Of a stretch of DNA of 43,282 nt, positions 1-7,766 are shown piece by piece (within the stretch, counting starts at the first letter, position 1; every line of letters begins with the position of its first letter). A program made the translations under genes and the position numbers. The notes beneath the pieces were generated by a model. The model saw only the letters and a list, made by a program, of their open reading frames with translations. It made no database searches and was not told the DNA's origin. Origin of the DNA: Brevibacillus sp. (GTDB lineage Bacteria; Bacillota; Bacilli; Brevibacillales; Brevibacillaceae); the NCBI GenBank assembly GCA_029240815.1, contig JARDZO010000037.1, positions 1 through 43,282 of the forward strand. The letters run 5' to 3'.

Positions 1-163
1 ATTTGTAATGGGTTATGTACCCCTGCATAGATGGGGTATCCCTTTTCTTACTCCCAGTACCACTCTAATCCAACTTTATGTCAAAAAGTGCAGTTTTCCA
101 CATTGAAACACTTCATTTATTCTATATACTTATTGACATAGATTTGTGGATGGAGTTGATATT

Positions 164-561
164 TTGAGAGTCAGATATGTTCGCGTTTCAGCGAAGGACC
201 AAAATACGAACGGCAGCTTAATAAAATGTTTGACCTCGGGATTGACGAGCGATACATATTCATTGACAAGCAAAGTGGCAAAGACTTTAATTGACCGCAG
301 TATCAAGCAATGCGCCTGATCTTACAGGAAGGCGATCTGCTCTATCTCGATGCATTAGACAGATTATGCCGGGATTATGACGGAATCATTCATGAGTGGA
401 AGTATCTTACACGAGAGCTAAATGCAGATATTGTGGTACTTAAGAATGAAACGCCTTTGATAGTCGGAAATTCCGTAGCATGGGCGATCTAGGAAAGTTT
501 ATGGAGGATCAATTTGTTAAGCCTTCTTACTTACGTGGCTGAGCAAGAACGCAAAAAAATA
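164..561 (+). pseudogene. Decayed serine recombinase (resolvase) N-terminal domain
   Basis: The segment begins with a TTG codon after a GGAG-like site and reads RYVRVSAKDQN, the hallmark start of the serine recombinase catalytic domain with its nucleophilic Ser. The reading is broken by a one-base loss after about 12 codons and then by a TGA where an Arg codon is expected (about 292). Two more frame changes follow, near 453 and 510. Stitching the frames recovers the rest of the fold: an acidic IDKQSGKDF stretch, the LDRL..DY..I segment, MGDLGKFMEDQF and LTYVAEQERKKI. The sequence stops there, so the C-terminal helix-turn-helix domain is absent. It is a non-functional relic of a transposon or invertase-type element. 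The family assignment is confident; the element it came from is unknown. Confidence 0.85.
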
Positions 562-596
562 CCCCCCCATCGTTAGTCCAGTCTAACAATAGGGGG
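553..596 (-). terminator. Rho-independent terminator of sstT
   Basis: Read on the minus strand, a stem of about 14 pairs (arms 562-576 and 582-596) uses G-U pairs that only form in that direction. It is followed by a T-rich run (553-559). It lies about 30 bases after the sstT stop. Confidence 0.75.
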
Positions 597-628
597 CAAT
601 TCAATCGCCGGGTAAGAGAGTTTCTTCC

Positions 629-1867
629 TTATGCTGCTTTGGAGATATTTATTTTCTTTCCTTCTTTTCGCCACTCTTTAAACTCAGCTGCTGCTGTGAA
701 AAGAACGTCTGAAGAGGAGTTAAGTGACGTTTCAAAAGAGTCTTGTAACACTCCAATGATAAAGCCGACTCCGACTACCTGCATCGCGACTTCATTTGGA
801 ATACCGAATAAGCTGCATGCCAGAGGAATCAGTAATAAAGATCCACCAGCCACCCCTGAAGCACCGCAAGCACATATAGCGGATACTACGCTAAGGATGA
901 TGGCGGTAGGGATATCAACTGGAATACCAAGTGTATGAACCGCTGCTAGGGTCAAAACAGAAATCGTAACAGCTGCACCAGCCATATTGATGGTAGCCCC
1001 TAATGGAATCGACACTGAATAACTATCCTTATTCAAGCCTAGATTTTCACACAATTTCATGTTTACAGGAATATTTGAAGCCGAGCTTCGTGTAAAGAAT
1101 GCTGTAATGCCGCTCTCTTTCATGCACTTGAAAACAAGCGGGTAAGGGTTTTGTCTTATAGCTGCATACACAAGGATTGGATTCACAACCAGTGCCACGA
1201 AGAGCATGCAACCAATCAAAATAGCAAGTAATTTCGCATACCCTAGTAACGCGTTAAGTCCATTTGTAGTAATAGATTCAAATACTAGTGCCATGATTCC
1301 TAATGGTGCAAACCTAATTACCCAACCAACCATTTTCGAAACCGCATCAGAAAAATTACTAATCATTGTTTTCGTCGTATCAACGGCATTTCTTAATGCC
1401 AAACCAAGAAGTACTGCCCAAGCTAAAATACCGATATAGTTCGCTTTCACAATGGCGTTAACTGGGTTATCCACCACATTTAGTAGCAATGTCTTGAGAA
1501 CCTCTACAACACCGCCAGGAGGCGTCACACCCTCAGCTCCATCTGCAAGTGTTAAGCTCACAGGGAAAATAAAGCTTGCGATAACTGCGATTGATCCAGC
1601 TAAAAAGGTTCCTAAAAGGTATAGCATGATAATAGACTTCATATTCGTTTGGTGACCCTTTTTATGTTGAGCGATGGCTGACATAACCAAAAAGAGTACC
1701 AACACAGGTGCAATCGCTTTCAAAGCGCCTACAAATAAAGAACCTAAAACTACTACAGGTTTTGCTGCTTCGGGGATCGTTATAGCCAGGATAATACCAA
1801 TAATCAAACCTACAATTATTTGCTTTACCAGACTTACTTGACTTACCTTTGTCAGAATACTTTTCAT
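629..1867 (-). CDS. sstT: Sodium:serine/threonine symporter SstT (DAACS family)
   Basis: Sodium-coupled uptake of serine/threonine across the cytoplasmic membrane (dicarboxylate/amino acid:cation symporter family). The protein has about eight membrane helices. Family signatures seen are the serine-rich re-entrant loop ([16 protein letters not shown]), the NMAGAAVTI segment of TM7 and the second hairpin [17 protein letters not shown]. The start is set at the ATG at 1867 (412 aa) because a GGGGGAA site lies just before it. An upstream in-frame ATG at 1912 has no ribosome site and would add 15 atypical residues. The gene stands alone, with its own promoter-like and terminator sequences, between two recombinase relics. 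The family is certain; the precise substrate is inferred from similarity to SstT rather than to glutamate carriers. Confidence 0.9.
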   Translation of the reverse strand: MKSILTKVSQVSLVKQIIVGLIIGIILAITIPEAAKPVVVLGSLFVGALKAIAPVLVLFLVMSAIAQHKKGHQTNMKSIIMLYLLGTFLAGSIAVIASFIFPVSLTLADGAEGVTPPGGVVEVLKTLLLNVVDNPVNAIVKANYIGILAWAVLLGLALRNAVDTTKTMISNFSDAVSKMVGWVIRFAPLGIMALVFESITTNGLNALLGYAKLLAILIGCMLFVALVVNPILVYAAIRQNPYPLVFKCMKESGITAFFTRSSASNIPVNMKLCENLGLNKDSYSVSIPLGATINMAGAAVTISVLTLAAVHTLGIPVDIPTAIILSVVSAICACGASGVAGGSLLLIPLACSLFGIPNEVAMQVVGVGFIIGVLQDSFETSLNSSSDVLFTAAAEFKEWRKEGKKINISKAA

Positions 1868-1998
1868 AGACGTTCCCCCACTAAGATAAAATTGTACCAT
1901 CATTACTATCAAATCTTCTCTTTCACCTAACCCCGCAATAGAATCAGCTTCTTCGATGGATGGCCATTCAAATCAATCTGTAAAAACAAACTAATATC

Positions 1999-2026
1999 AT
2001 TATACTGATTTTTTCGTTTAGTACAA
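1999..2026 (-). promoter_or_regulatory. Candidate sigma-A promoter for sstT
   Basis: On the minus strand TTGTAC, 16 bases and TATAAT lie 130-160 bases upstream of the sstT start. The -10 is perfect and the -35 is four of six. This is a sequence match only. Confidence 0.55.
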
Positions 2027-2195
2027 ATGAATAAATATTGTATAAACTGAACAACTACTATTTTTAAAGAATGTAGCTTTATGGACTCACCTGCATCACA
2101 TGAATCATGCTTCCATAAACTATAACTTTATTATCTCTGCACATCAGGTACTATTTCACTCCCCTCCCAGTTTTATTTATTGGAGGTGACAGAGT

Positions 2196-2536
2196 GTGGC
2201 AAGTATTCAAAAACGTGGTGACAACTCTGATTTACTCGTTGTTGAATTGGCTATGCTGCTAGTGGAAAGCGCCTTAAGCGTACAATAACAATTCGTATTA
2301 CTGAAAAACTTACACCCAAGAAATTGACAGAACATCTCGAACTCGATTTAGCAAAGTTTAAAATTGAAGTTGAATCCGGTGAATATATCTCACCTGAGAA
2401 AATGCTTCTCTCTGAATTCGTCGAGAAAGAATGGGCTAAAAAATTTGCCGAAAAAGAACTCAGTCCTCTTACTTTCAGCCAAATAAAAACAATACATATT
2501 GTTAGCTTCATTAATGATTTAAAAATGCTCACGTGA
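2196..2536 (+). pseudogene. Phage-type tyrosine integrase, N-terminal remnant
   Basis: A good ribosome site (GGAGGTGACAGA) precedes a GTG start reading ASIQKRGDNS, the typical beginning of the arm-binding domain of Gram-positive phage and ICE integrases. The frame is lost after about 30 codons. It resumes in another frame with KRLKRTITIRITEKLTP and LTEHLELDLAKFKIEVESG, then LSEFVEKEWAKKFAEKEL, the start of the core-binding SAM-like domain, and ends near 2536. The catalytic domain (R-H-R-Y) is absent. About 150 bases of unrecognised sequence (2537-2683) and then a tRNA-Gly 3' end follow, as expected for an integrase next to its attachment site. It is a dead integrase; the identity of the lost element cannot be told. 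Confidence 0.8.
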
Positions 2537-2683
2537 CTAAGAAGGTTAGTCGGGAAACAGCCGATAAATTGGACAAATTCGATTCACGGTTACGAGGAGC
2601 AAAATCATTTATTTCATCGACAATTCGTCAACAAGTGCCTTATGATCCACTTAGAAGCAAATCGAATCGGAGCATAAACAACA

Positions 2684-2711
2684 AAAAAACCTTGATTTTT
2701 CAAGGTTTTTT
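2684..2711 (-). terminator. Terminator of the tRNA operon
   Basis: A perfect 12-bp stem (2684-2695 with 2700-2711) and a TTTT loop, with A/T runs on both sides. It lies 12 bases beyond the tRNA-Gly 3' end on the minus strand. It is symmetric and could work in either direction. Confidence 0.85.
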
Positions 2712-2722
2712 GTCTAACTGTA

Positions 2723-2796
2723 TGGAGCGGGTGATGGGAATCGAACCCACGCCGCTAGCTTGGGAAGCTAGAGTTCTACCATTGAACTACACCCGC
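2723..2796 (-). tRNA. tRNA-Gly (CCC)
   Basis: Minus-strand cloverleaf: acceptor GCGGGTG pairs with CACCCGC, the D-arm is GTTC/GAAC, the T-arm carries GGTTCGATTCC, and the CCA end is encoded. The anticodon stem CTAGC/GCTAG encloses the loop TTCCCAA, giving anticodon CCC. Confidence 0.9.
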
Positions 2797-2829
2797 AAAA
2801 CGAGAACTCAGCTTATCATTATGTAAGTG

Positions 2830-2911
2830 TGGTGCCGGTGAAGGGACTTGAACCCCCACGGTTTCCCTCACGATTTTGAGTCGCGCGCGTCTGCCATTCC
2901 GCCACACCGGC
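2830..2911 (-). tRNA. tRNA-Leu (CAA)
   Basis: Minus-strand tRNA with acceptor GCCGGTG/CACCGGC, anticodon loop CTCAAAA (anticodon CAA), a class II variable arm, a GGTTCAAGTCC T-arm and encoded CCA. At 82 nt it is compact for a leucine tRNA. Confidence 0.9.
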
Positions 2912-2958
2912 ATGAGAATCTGTAAAACTATATTAGCACATCATTGATAGAAAATCAA

Positions 2959-3043
2959 TGGTGGGGAGAGACGGATTCGAACCGCCGAACCCAGAGGGAG
3001 CAGATTTACAGTCTGCCGCGTTTAGCCACTTCGCTATCTCCCC
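2959..3043 (-). tRNA. tRNA-Tyr (GTA)
   Basis: Minus-strand class II tRNA: acceptor GGGGAGA/TCTCCCC, anticodon stem-loop centred on CTGTAAA (anticodon GTA), a variable arm, a GGTTCGAATCC T-arm and encoded CCA. It is the first gene of the three-tRNA cluster. Confidence 0.92.
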
Positions 3044-3096
3044 GTATGTGCTCCATTCCCCTGAACGAAATCTATCATTCAGAAGCGACAAGATCT

Positions 3097-3125
3097 AATC
3101 TATCATGAACAGCCAAATGAGTCAA
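3097..3125 (-). promoter_or_regulatory. Promoter of the tRNA Tyr-Leu-Gly operon
   Basis: On the minus strand TTGACT, 17 bases and TAGATT lie about 50 bases upstream of the tRNA-Tyr 5' end. This is a near-consensus sigma-A promoter with ideal spacing. Confidence 0.7.
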
Positions 3126-3144
3126 TAGATTTTTAGATTTTGGA

Positions 3145-3456
3145 CTAGTCTTTCTCTATTTTTTTCAGGATTTCCTCTGCCCACTGATGGAAGACCGCCA
3201 AAGCTTCTCCTACATCCGAAAAGCGCTGTTCTTCCTCACAGACATACTCAGGAAAATCAACGATCCGATTTTTCCGAATACGCACCCCCTCGGTTTCGCA
3301 CAAAATATCCAGGAAATAAGGGACTGACTCGTCGATCCCATAGCTGTTCTCCAAAAATTCGTAGGTGCGGACCCACTCCAGGATGCGGACCTCAGATGGT
3401 TTCAACCGCAGTACTTGCTCCAAGGACATAATCGTTTCGTTGCCGTAGTAATGCAT
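3145..3456 (-). CDS. Uncharacterised small protein
   Basis: I do not recognise this 103-aa protein. It is acidic and probably mostly alpha-helical, with no membrane segment, signal peptide or cysteine cluster. The middle part (ILEWVRTYEFLENSYGIDES) and the C-terminus (ALAVFHQWAEEILKKIEKD) look like amphipathic helices. The ATG at 3456 is preferred because an AAAGG site precedes it; the frame stays open for another 32 codons upstream without one. It is co-directional with the thioredoxin-like gene about 110 bases upstream and could share its transcript. Confidence 0.6.
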   Translation of the reverse strand: MHYYGNETIMSLEQVLRLKPSEVRILEWVRTYEFLENSYGIDESVPYFLDILCETEGVRIRKNRIVDFPEYVCEEEQRFSDVGEALAVFHQWAEEILKKIEKD

Positions 3457-3564
3457 TTCGTTCAACCTTTCTATTACTCCAACTTTATTTACATACTCTA
3501 TTTCACACAACAACAGGCGGAGAGTCCCTCCGCCCGCCGTGAACCGTTGCAATCTGTTCCTCCA

Positions 3565-4131
3565 TTAGATAGAAGAAAGCAGCTCTCTCAGCTCTTTTAC
3601 GATTACAGCCTGGTAGCCAGGTCCTTCTCCGTATTGCTGAAGCATTTCCGCACGAGCGACTTTAATGTTGTCATCATAGTCCGGAGCCGTACGATCTGGA
3701 TTCTTTTGTTTGAATGCGATCATGACTTCTTGCACATGCTTCGGGCGTGGGCCCCACTTCGCCAGTACATGCCCACCTGTATCTGCAAAGATGACGACTG
3801 GGATGGAGCGACCGCCCATCGTGAGATTCTCATCCATGAATTCCAGATGGTCTTCCATGATCAAGATTTCGGTTGGGATCTCCGTGTCTTTCAGGGCTTC
3901 CAGAACCACGGGTACGTTGCGGACGACATCACCGCACCAATCCGCAGCCAGGATCAAGCAGCGCAGGTCATCCCGATTTGCGAGGGACGCAAAAAACTCA
4001 CGATCTTCCTCACTCGGCCAAGAAAACGATTCCTTCCAGCCTTGGAACGCCTCCTGATTTTTGGTCATGCCATCGATAAACGCCTGTGGCTTAATCCCTG
4101 TCCGAAACTTATGGGACACATTGATCGACAT
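3565..4131 (-). CDS. Thioredoxin-fold protein with a single-cysteine active site (Thioredoxin_9 type)
   Basis: A 188-aa cytosolic protein of the thioredoxin-like family often annotated as thioredoxin family protein. The beta-alpha-beta core is visible: RCLILAADWCGDVVRNVP holds the active-site region, and SIPVVIFAD has the cis-Pro expected opposite it. Where classical thioredoxins have CGPC, this protein has WCGDV with only the first cysteine, so ordinary dithiol exchange is unlikely. A monothiol role, such as bacillithiol-type de-thiolation, or a non-redox role is possible. No signal peptide is present. The ATG at 4131 follows a GGGAGGAAAC site. The fold is sure; the function is unknown. Confidence 0.8.
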   Translation of the reverse strand: MSINVSHKFRTGIKPQAFIDGMTKNQEAFQGWKESFSWPSEEDREFFASLANRDDLRCLILAADWCGDVVRNVPVVLEALKDTEIPTEILIMEDHLEFMDENLTMGGRSIPVVIFADTGGHVLAKWGPRPKHVQEVMIAFKQKNPDRTAPDYDDNIKVARAEMLQQYGEGPGYQAVIVKELRELLSSI

Positions 4132-4278
4132 GATGTTTCCTCCCTCGACTTCTATGTATTTTGCTTACATTTTCCACGTCATTCGAAATAAATCCTGTCT
4201 TCGACTGCAGTTTGAGACGTTCCTTGCTGGAGTTGCCCCATCAGTCTCTGAGCAGGACAGTCTTAACATTTCAGACCC

Positions 4279-4434
4279 TTACTCTTTTGTTCCTTCGTCT
4301 TCCTCTTGTTTGGCCAGCTCCATCATTTTTTGAATCAAAATGTGTTGCGGCATGTGCATGAGCTGCTCTAGTGGAACATTGAGTTTTTCAGCCAGCTTAA
4401 TGGCTGTTTCGGGCGATATTTGCAACGGGCGCAC
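4279..4434 (-). CDS. yycC: YycC-like small protein
   Basis: A 51-aa gene with a GTG start preceded by GGAGGGTGA at good spacing. The product begins RPLQISPETAIKLAEKL and continues PLEQLMHMPQHIL, which I recognise as the YycC family (about 45-50 aa, conserved in Bacillales; function unknown). It ends in a charged tail (EEDEGTKE). The gene is transcribed toward the thioredoxin-like gene, 147 bases downstream. The assignment rests on recall of the family motif around LMHMPQHIL. Confidence 0.75.
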   Translation of the reverse strand: MRPLQISPETAIKLAEKLNVPLEQLMHMPQHILIQKMMELAKQEEDEGTKE

Positions 4435-4530
4435 AAAATCACCCTCCTTTCATCGTCAAAATAGAAGTCTCTTCAGTATAGTACATGCCAGACGATCTTG
4501 CCATAGAATGCGACGATGCAAGGAACCAAC

Positions 4531-4567
4531 AAAAAATAATCCCTCTTTTGCATCGAAAGAGGGATTA
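4531..4567 (-). terminator. Rho-independent terminator
   Basis: A perfect 12-bp stem (4537-4548 with 4556-4567), a 7-base loop and, on the minus strand, a following T run (4531-4536). It lies 32 bases after the stop of the small gene at 4599-4796. Confidence 0.85.
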
Positions 4568-4598
4568 CCCAACTACTGATACAATACCAGTCCGAACG

Positions 4599-4796
4599 TC
4601 ACGACTGACGTTTGGTTAGAATGCAAGGAACTCCATATCCGATCGCACCGGGCTGGGACATTTCTTCGAGATATGCCAACCCCCGGGCACACTGTTGCTT
4701 GCACACCTGACAAGTGGTAGAGGTCACAATTTTCAAATTTACCTGATTGGGATGCTGCCGTGAATTTTTCTTCTTTACTTTCTTTGCCTTGGCCAT
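4599..4796 (-). CDS. Small basic Cys-containing protein of unknown function
   Basis: A 65-aa protein with a very basic N-terminus (AKAKKVKKKNSRQHPNQ) followed by a short domain with three cysteines in a CxxCxxxC pattern (CQVCKQQC) and a fourth near the end (YGVPCIL). The spacing suggests a small metal (zinc) site, possibly nucleic-acid or ribosome associated, but no known family was recognised. A strong GGGAGGAGAA ribosome site and a strong terminator support a real single-gene unit. Confidence 0.7.
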   Translation of the reverse strand: MAKAKKVKKKNSRQHPNQVNLKIVTSTTCQVCKQQCARGLAYLEEMSQPGAIGYGVPCILTKRQS

Positions 4797-4953
4797 CCGT
4801 TCTCCTCCCTTAGCCCTAGATCACTCCAGTCTATGAAGGAGAACAACCCTTTTCTTTAGGCAAGCGCACAAAACTAGACTTGTGACTTAAAAATGGGCAA
4901 GACTTCGGCTACTTCAAAAAAGTGATGGCTTCACTGGACAGCCGAAACATAAA

Positions 4954-4979
4954 AAACGCTGTGCAAACACACAGCGTTT
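4954..4979 (-). terminator. Terminator of the ccdA-resA-like operon
   Basis: A perfect 10-bp stem (4954-4963 with 4970-4979) with a 6-base loop. A T-run follows on the minus strand, and it starts 13 bases after the stop of the thioredoxin-like lipid-anchored oxidoreductase gene. Confidence 0.85.
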
Positions 4980-4992
4980 CAGGTACTTATCC

Positions 4993-5526
4993 TCAAGGTT
5001 TTTCATTCAAAAGCTTGCGCAATTCCAGCTCGAGTGTGGCCGAATCGATCATTCCAATGATTTTCTTACGTACAACGCCTTGCGTATCCACCAGATAGGT
5101 CGTCGGGAAGGCTTGGATCAAATAGCGATTGGACACCGTACCTGCAACATCCATCGGGATCGGAAAGGATAGCTTGTAGGCTTGGACAAAAGCTGCTGCG
5201 GCTTCTGGACTATCGTTATTCGTCGCATTGACTCCGTAAAAGTCCACCTGATTTTTGTACTTCTCATGGAGTCTTTGCAGATCAGGCGCTTCCATGCGGC
5301 ACGGACCACACCAGGAAGCCCAAAAGTTGAGAATAACCGGCTTGGTCCGCTTTCCATCGACCTTATATACTTGATTGTCTAAGCCAGTCAAGGTGAAATG
5401 GGGCGCCAGATAACCTACTTCCGGCTTTTGTACCTCTGCTACTACTGCGGCAGATTCCTGCGGTTGCTGCCAAACGGCATAACCGACACCTACCGTCACC
5501 AGTATCGCCAACACCAGTTTGTTCAT
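4993..5526 (-). CDS. Membrane-anchored thiol-disulfide oxidoreductase (ResA/StoA/TlpA family)
   Basis: A 177-aa extracytoplasmic thioredoxin-like protein anchored by one N-terminal helix (about residues 3-19). The AhpC/TSA-Redoxin fold starts at VGYLAPHFTLTG. The active site is NFWASWCGPCRMEAP, with both cysteines and the downstream Glu typical of ResA. A cis-Pro motif AFPTTYLVD and a GMI turn follow. In Bacillus, ResA reduces apocytochrome c and StoA serves spore cortex synthesis; both need electrons from CcdA, the gene directly upstream (24-base gap, same strand). Which role applies here cannot be told from sequence, so no symbol is given. Confidence 0.9.
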   Translation of the reverse strand: MNKLVLAILVTVGVGYAVWQQPQESAAVVAEVQKPEVGYLAPHFTLTGLDNQVYKVDGKRTKPVILNFWASWCGPCRMEAPDLQRLHEKYKNQVDFYGVNATNNDSPEAAAAFVQAYKLSFPIPMDVAGTVSNRYLIQAFPTTYLVDTQGVVRKKIIGMIDSATLELELRKLLNEKP

Positions 5527-5549
5527 GTCTTCACCCCTGCTTTGCTCAA

Positions 5550-6260
5550 TCAGAAACCAGTAAAGCCACCGAACAGCTGAATCAGGACACGAGTAATATC
5601 CGTCAATTTATCTGTGTACAAGAGCACTCCGAACAAAATCATGATGCCCCCGCCCACTTTCATAAATTGGTCGGAGTATTTGACGATCGCGCTTACTTTG
5701 CTGATAAAGAACGTCATCACAAAGAACGGAATGGCAAACCCTAGCGTATAAGCAAGCGTGTACGTCAAGGCTCGAGAAGGGTCCGTCACACCCATCACAA
5801 TAATCCCGGAAAGAATAGGTCCCACGCAAGGCGTCCAGCCAGCCGCGTACGTCATTCCTACCAGTATGGACCCAGTATACCCTAATGGTCGGGATTTTAA
5901 ATCCACTTTGAATGAGCGCATCATCCAATCCATTTTAAACACTTGCAGCATGACCAATCCGATGATCACGAGCAAAATGCCGCCAAGCTGGCGAATCAAA
6001 TCCTTTTGGTTCACGAACAAGCTGCCGATCCAAGAGGTGGACAATCCTAGCGCGATGAAAATAATGGAAAAGCCGATGATGAAAAACAAGGTGTGCAAGA
6101 GCGCCTGTTTCCGGAAGACGGTCCTCCCTTTTTTCACTTCGTCGACGGTAATCCCTGTTATGTATGATAAAAAAGACGGGTAGAGCGGTAAGCAGCAAGG
6201 TGAAATAAACGAGAGAAAGCCTGCGCCAAAGGCTAACAAGACGGAAAGATTTCCAGACAT
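5550..6260 (-). CDS. ccdA: Cytochrome c biogenesis protein CcdA (transmembrane thiol reductant carrier)
   Basis: A 236-aa, six-helix membrane protein of the CcdA/DsbD-beta family. It passes electrons from cytoplasmic thioredoxin to extracytoplasmic thiol reductases. The first helix holds SFISPCCLPLYPSF, with the redox Cys in the P-C-x-P setting. The partner cysteine is in GWTPCVGPILSGI of the fourth helix. An unusual second adjacent Cys follows the first. The start is put at the ATG at 6260 because GGAGGT lies just upstream; an earlier in-frame ATG (6287) has no such site. It is first in an operon with the ResA-like partner, its likely substrate. Confidence 0.92.
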   Translation of the reverse strand: MSGNLSVLLAFGAGFLSFISPCCLPLYPSFLSYITGITVDEVKKGRTVFRKQALLHTLFFIIGFSIIFIALGLSTSWIGSLFVNQKDLIRQLGGILLVIIGLVMLQVFKMDWMMRSFKVDLKSRPLGYTGSILVGMTYAAGWTPCVGPILSGIIVMGVTDPSRALTYTLAYTLGFAIPFFVMTFFISKVSAIVKYSDQFMKVGGGIMILFGVLLYTDKLTDITRVLIQLFGGFTGF

Positions 6261-6368
6261 ACATACCTCCGAGGTTGTTTCATCCACTATCTCCCTTATT
6301 GTAACGAATCTTTCCTGATGTCAAAAGTGGCAGGGACACTTTGTCTTAAAACCGTGACATTTAAGTTA

Positions 6369-6386
6369 ACATAATAATTATTATGT
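6369..6386. promoter_or_regulatory. Perfect 18-bp AT-rich palindrome upstream of ccdA
   Basis: Two 9-bp arms (6369-6377 and 6378-6386) are exact inverted repeats with no spacer, about 110 bases upstream of the ccdA start. It resembles the AT-rich operators of Fur/PerR-type or MarR-type repressors, but its even symmetry does not fit the classical 7-1-7 PerR/Fur box. No regulator is identified. Confidence 0.45.
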
Positions 6387-6448
6387 GCACTAAATGCTGC
6401 TTCTGTACATACTCGAAGAATCAAGCTTTCTTGTTCGATGTAGACACA

Positions 6449-6478
6449 AGAAAGAGGCGGAAACTTCTCCGCCCCTTT
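6449..6478 (-). terminator. Probable terminator of the RND efflux operon
   Basis: A GC-rich hairpin (AAAGAGGCGG against CCGCCCCTTT, with minor mismatch) lies 31 bases downstream of the adaptor gene on the minus strand. A moderately T-rich stretch follows. Confidence 0.55.
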
Positions 6479-6508
6479 CGATCTTCCTGACTGCGCTACT
6501 TCTCGCTA

Positions 6509-7738
6509 TTACTTTTGAATGCTCACTTTGCTGCCATCATGCAGAAGGGTTTGACCTTTCACAACAATCTGATCTCCTGCAGCCAAACCAGAGACGATCT
6601 CGATCGTATCGCTAGAGCCTGCACCTGTTCCAACTTCTACCTGTTTGGCTACGTCGCCTTCCAGCTTGAATACATATTGTTTGCCTTCACGCTCGAACAC
6701 AGCTTTGCGAGATATAACCAAGCTGTTCTTTTGTTCTGAAGAAACATTCGGGAATGTTACATTCACGACCATGTCCGATTTCAGTGCGTTATCAGCATTC
6801 GGAATGGTAATTTCAATCGGATAAGCTTTCAGCGATGAATCCATGACTGGACTCACAGCCGTAACTTTCGCCTCGATCGTGCTACCTGTCGACTGTACAT
6901 TTACTTTTACAGCTGTTCCGACTTTCACCTTCGTAACATCCGCTTCAGACAAATTCGCTTTTACCAGCAAAGGATTCGTGTTCACGATCACAACTACCGG
7001 TTGTTGCCCTGCCATTTGTCCGACTGCTCCAGTCACACTGGAGACAAAACCGCTGATCGGAGCGGTAACCGTAGCATTCGCAAGCGCCTCACGTGCGTTT
7101 TGCAGACTGACCGCGGATTGATTTACGGATGCCTCGGATACTTGAGTACCTGTCTTTTGCTGCGCGGCTTGCAAGCTTTGCTGCGCGTTCGCATAAGAGG
7201 TTTGCGCGTTTGTCAGCTGCGTATTTGCTTGCTCCAGCTGTTGGGACGATATCGCTCCTTGCGCAAACAATTGCTGCATACGCTGTTGGTTCAGCTTGGC
7301 ATCTGCCAATGCTTGCTCTGCCTGTTTCAAGCTGTTTTTCGCTTGAACCAGACCTTGATCGGAGCTGCTGTTCGTCTGCTTCAGGTTCGCCTGAGCGACA
7401 CGATAAGCGGCTTCCGCTTGCTGTACATTGTTGATCGAGTCTTGTTCGTCAATTTTGAACAATAGCTGTCCTTTATTGACGTGCTGCCCCAGCTTTACCG
7501 GAAGTGACGTGATCTTTCCGCTCACTTTCGGAGTGATCTGCACTTCCTCACTCGGTGCCAGTTTGGCAGTCAGCCCAGATTCGGAGTTGACTGTACCGGT
7601 GGCTACCTGCTCCACCTGAACGGGTGTGACTGACTCCGTCTTTTCTGTAGGCGTCTCTGCCGCTTGCGGGCTGGAACAACCTGCCACCAAACTGATGGCG
7701 AGCAACGCTAGAATGACGGGTTTATTAACTTTAATCAT
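6509..7738 (-). CDS. RND efflux membrane-fusion (adaptor) lipoprotein, HlyD/AcrA family
   Basis: A 409-aa extracytoplasmic adaptor for the pump encoded directly upstream. It has a lipoprotein signal peptide with lipobox LVAGC (Cys about 21). Next comes a biotinyl-lipoyl half (SGKITSLPVKLGQHVNKGQLLFKID). A long alpha-hairpin follows, rich in Gln/Ala/Asn (about 110-215). The second lipoyl half is APISGFVSSVTGAVGQMAG, followed by the beta-barrel and membrane-proximal domain (GKQYVFKLEGD...VVKGQTLLHDGS). In a Gram-positive there is no outer-membrane channel, so the adaptor probably acts as a periplasm-like extension at the cell wall. The gene is 28 bases after the pump gene, an order (pump then adaptor) opposite to the usual one. 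Confidence 0.93.
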   Translation of the reverse strand: MIKVNKPVILALLAISLVAGCSSPQAAETPTEKTESVTPVQVEQVATGTVNSESGLTAKLAPSEEVQITPKVSGKITSLPVKLGQHVNKGQLLFKIDEQDSINNVQQAEAAYRVAQANLKQTNSSSDQGLVQAKNSLKQAEQALADAKLNQQRMQQLFAQGAISSQQLEQANTQLTNAQTSYANAQQSLQAAQQKTGTQVSEASVNQSAVSLQNAREALANATVTAPISGFVSSVTGAVGQMAGQQPVVVIVNTNPLLVKANLSEADVTKVKVGTAVKVNVQSTGSTIEAKVTAVSPVMDSSLKAYPIEITIPNADNALKSDMVVNVTFPNVSSEQKNSLVISRKAVFEREGKQYVFKLEGDVAKQVEVGTGAGSSDTIEIVSGLAAGDQIVVKGQTLLHDGSKVSIQK

Positions 7739-7766
7739 ATATGTCCCTCCTTATCCCACAAACGTA

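Noticed and set aside
2533..2826. A 97-codon open frame running into the tRNA cluster
   Set aside because: Its second half is the antisense of a terminator and a tRNA-Gly. Only the first 40 codons might be an old coding remnant, and none was recognised.
3415..4191. A 258-codon open frame on the plus strand
   Set aside because: It is antisense to the thioredoxin-fold gene and its neighbour, which have good ribosome sites and recognisable sequence.
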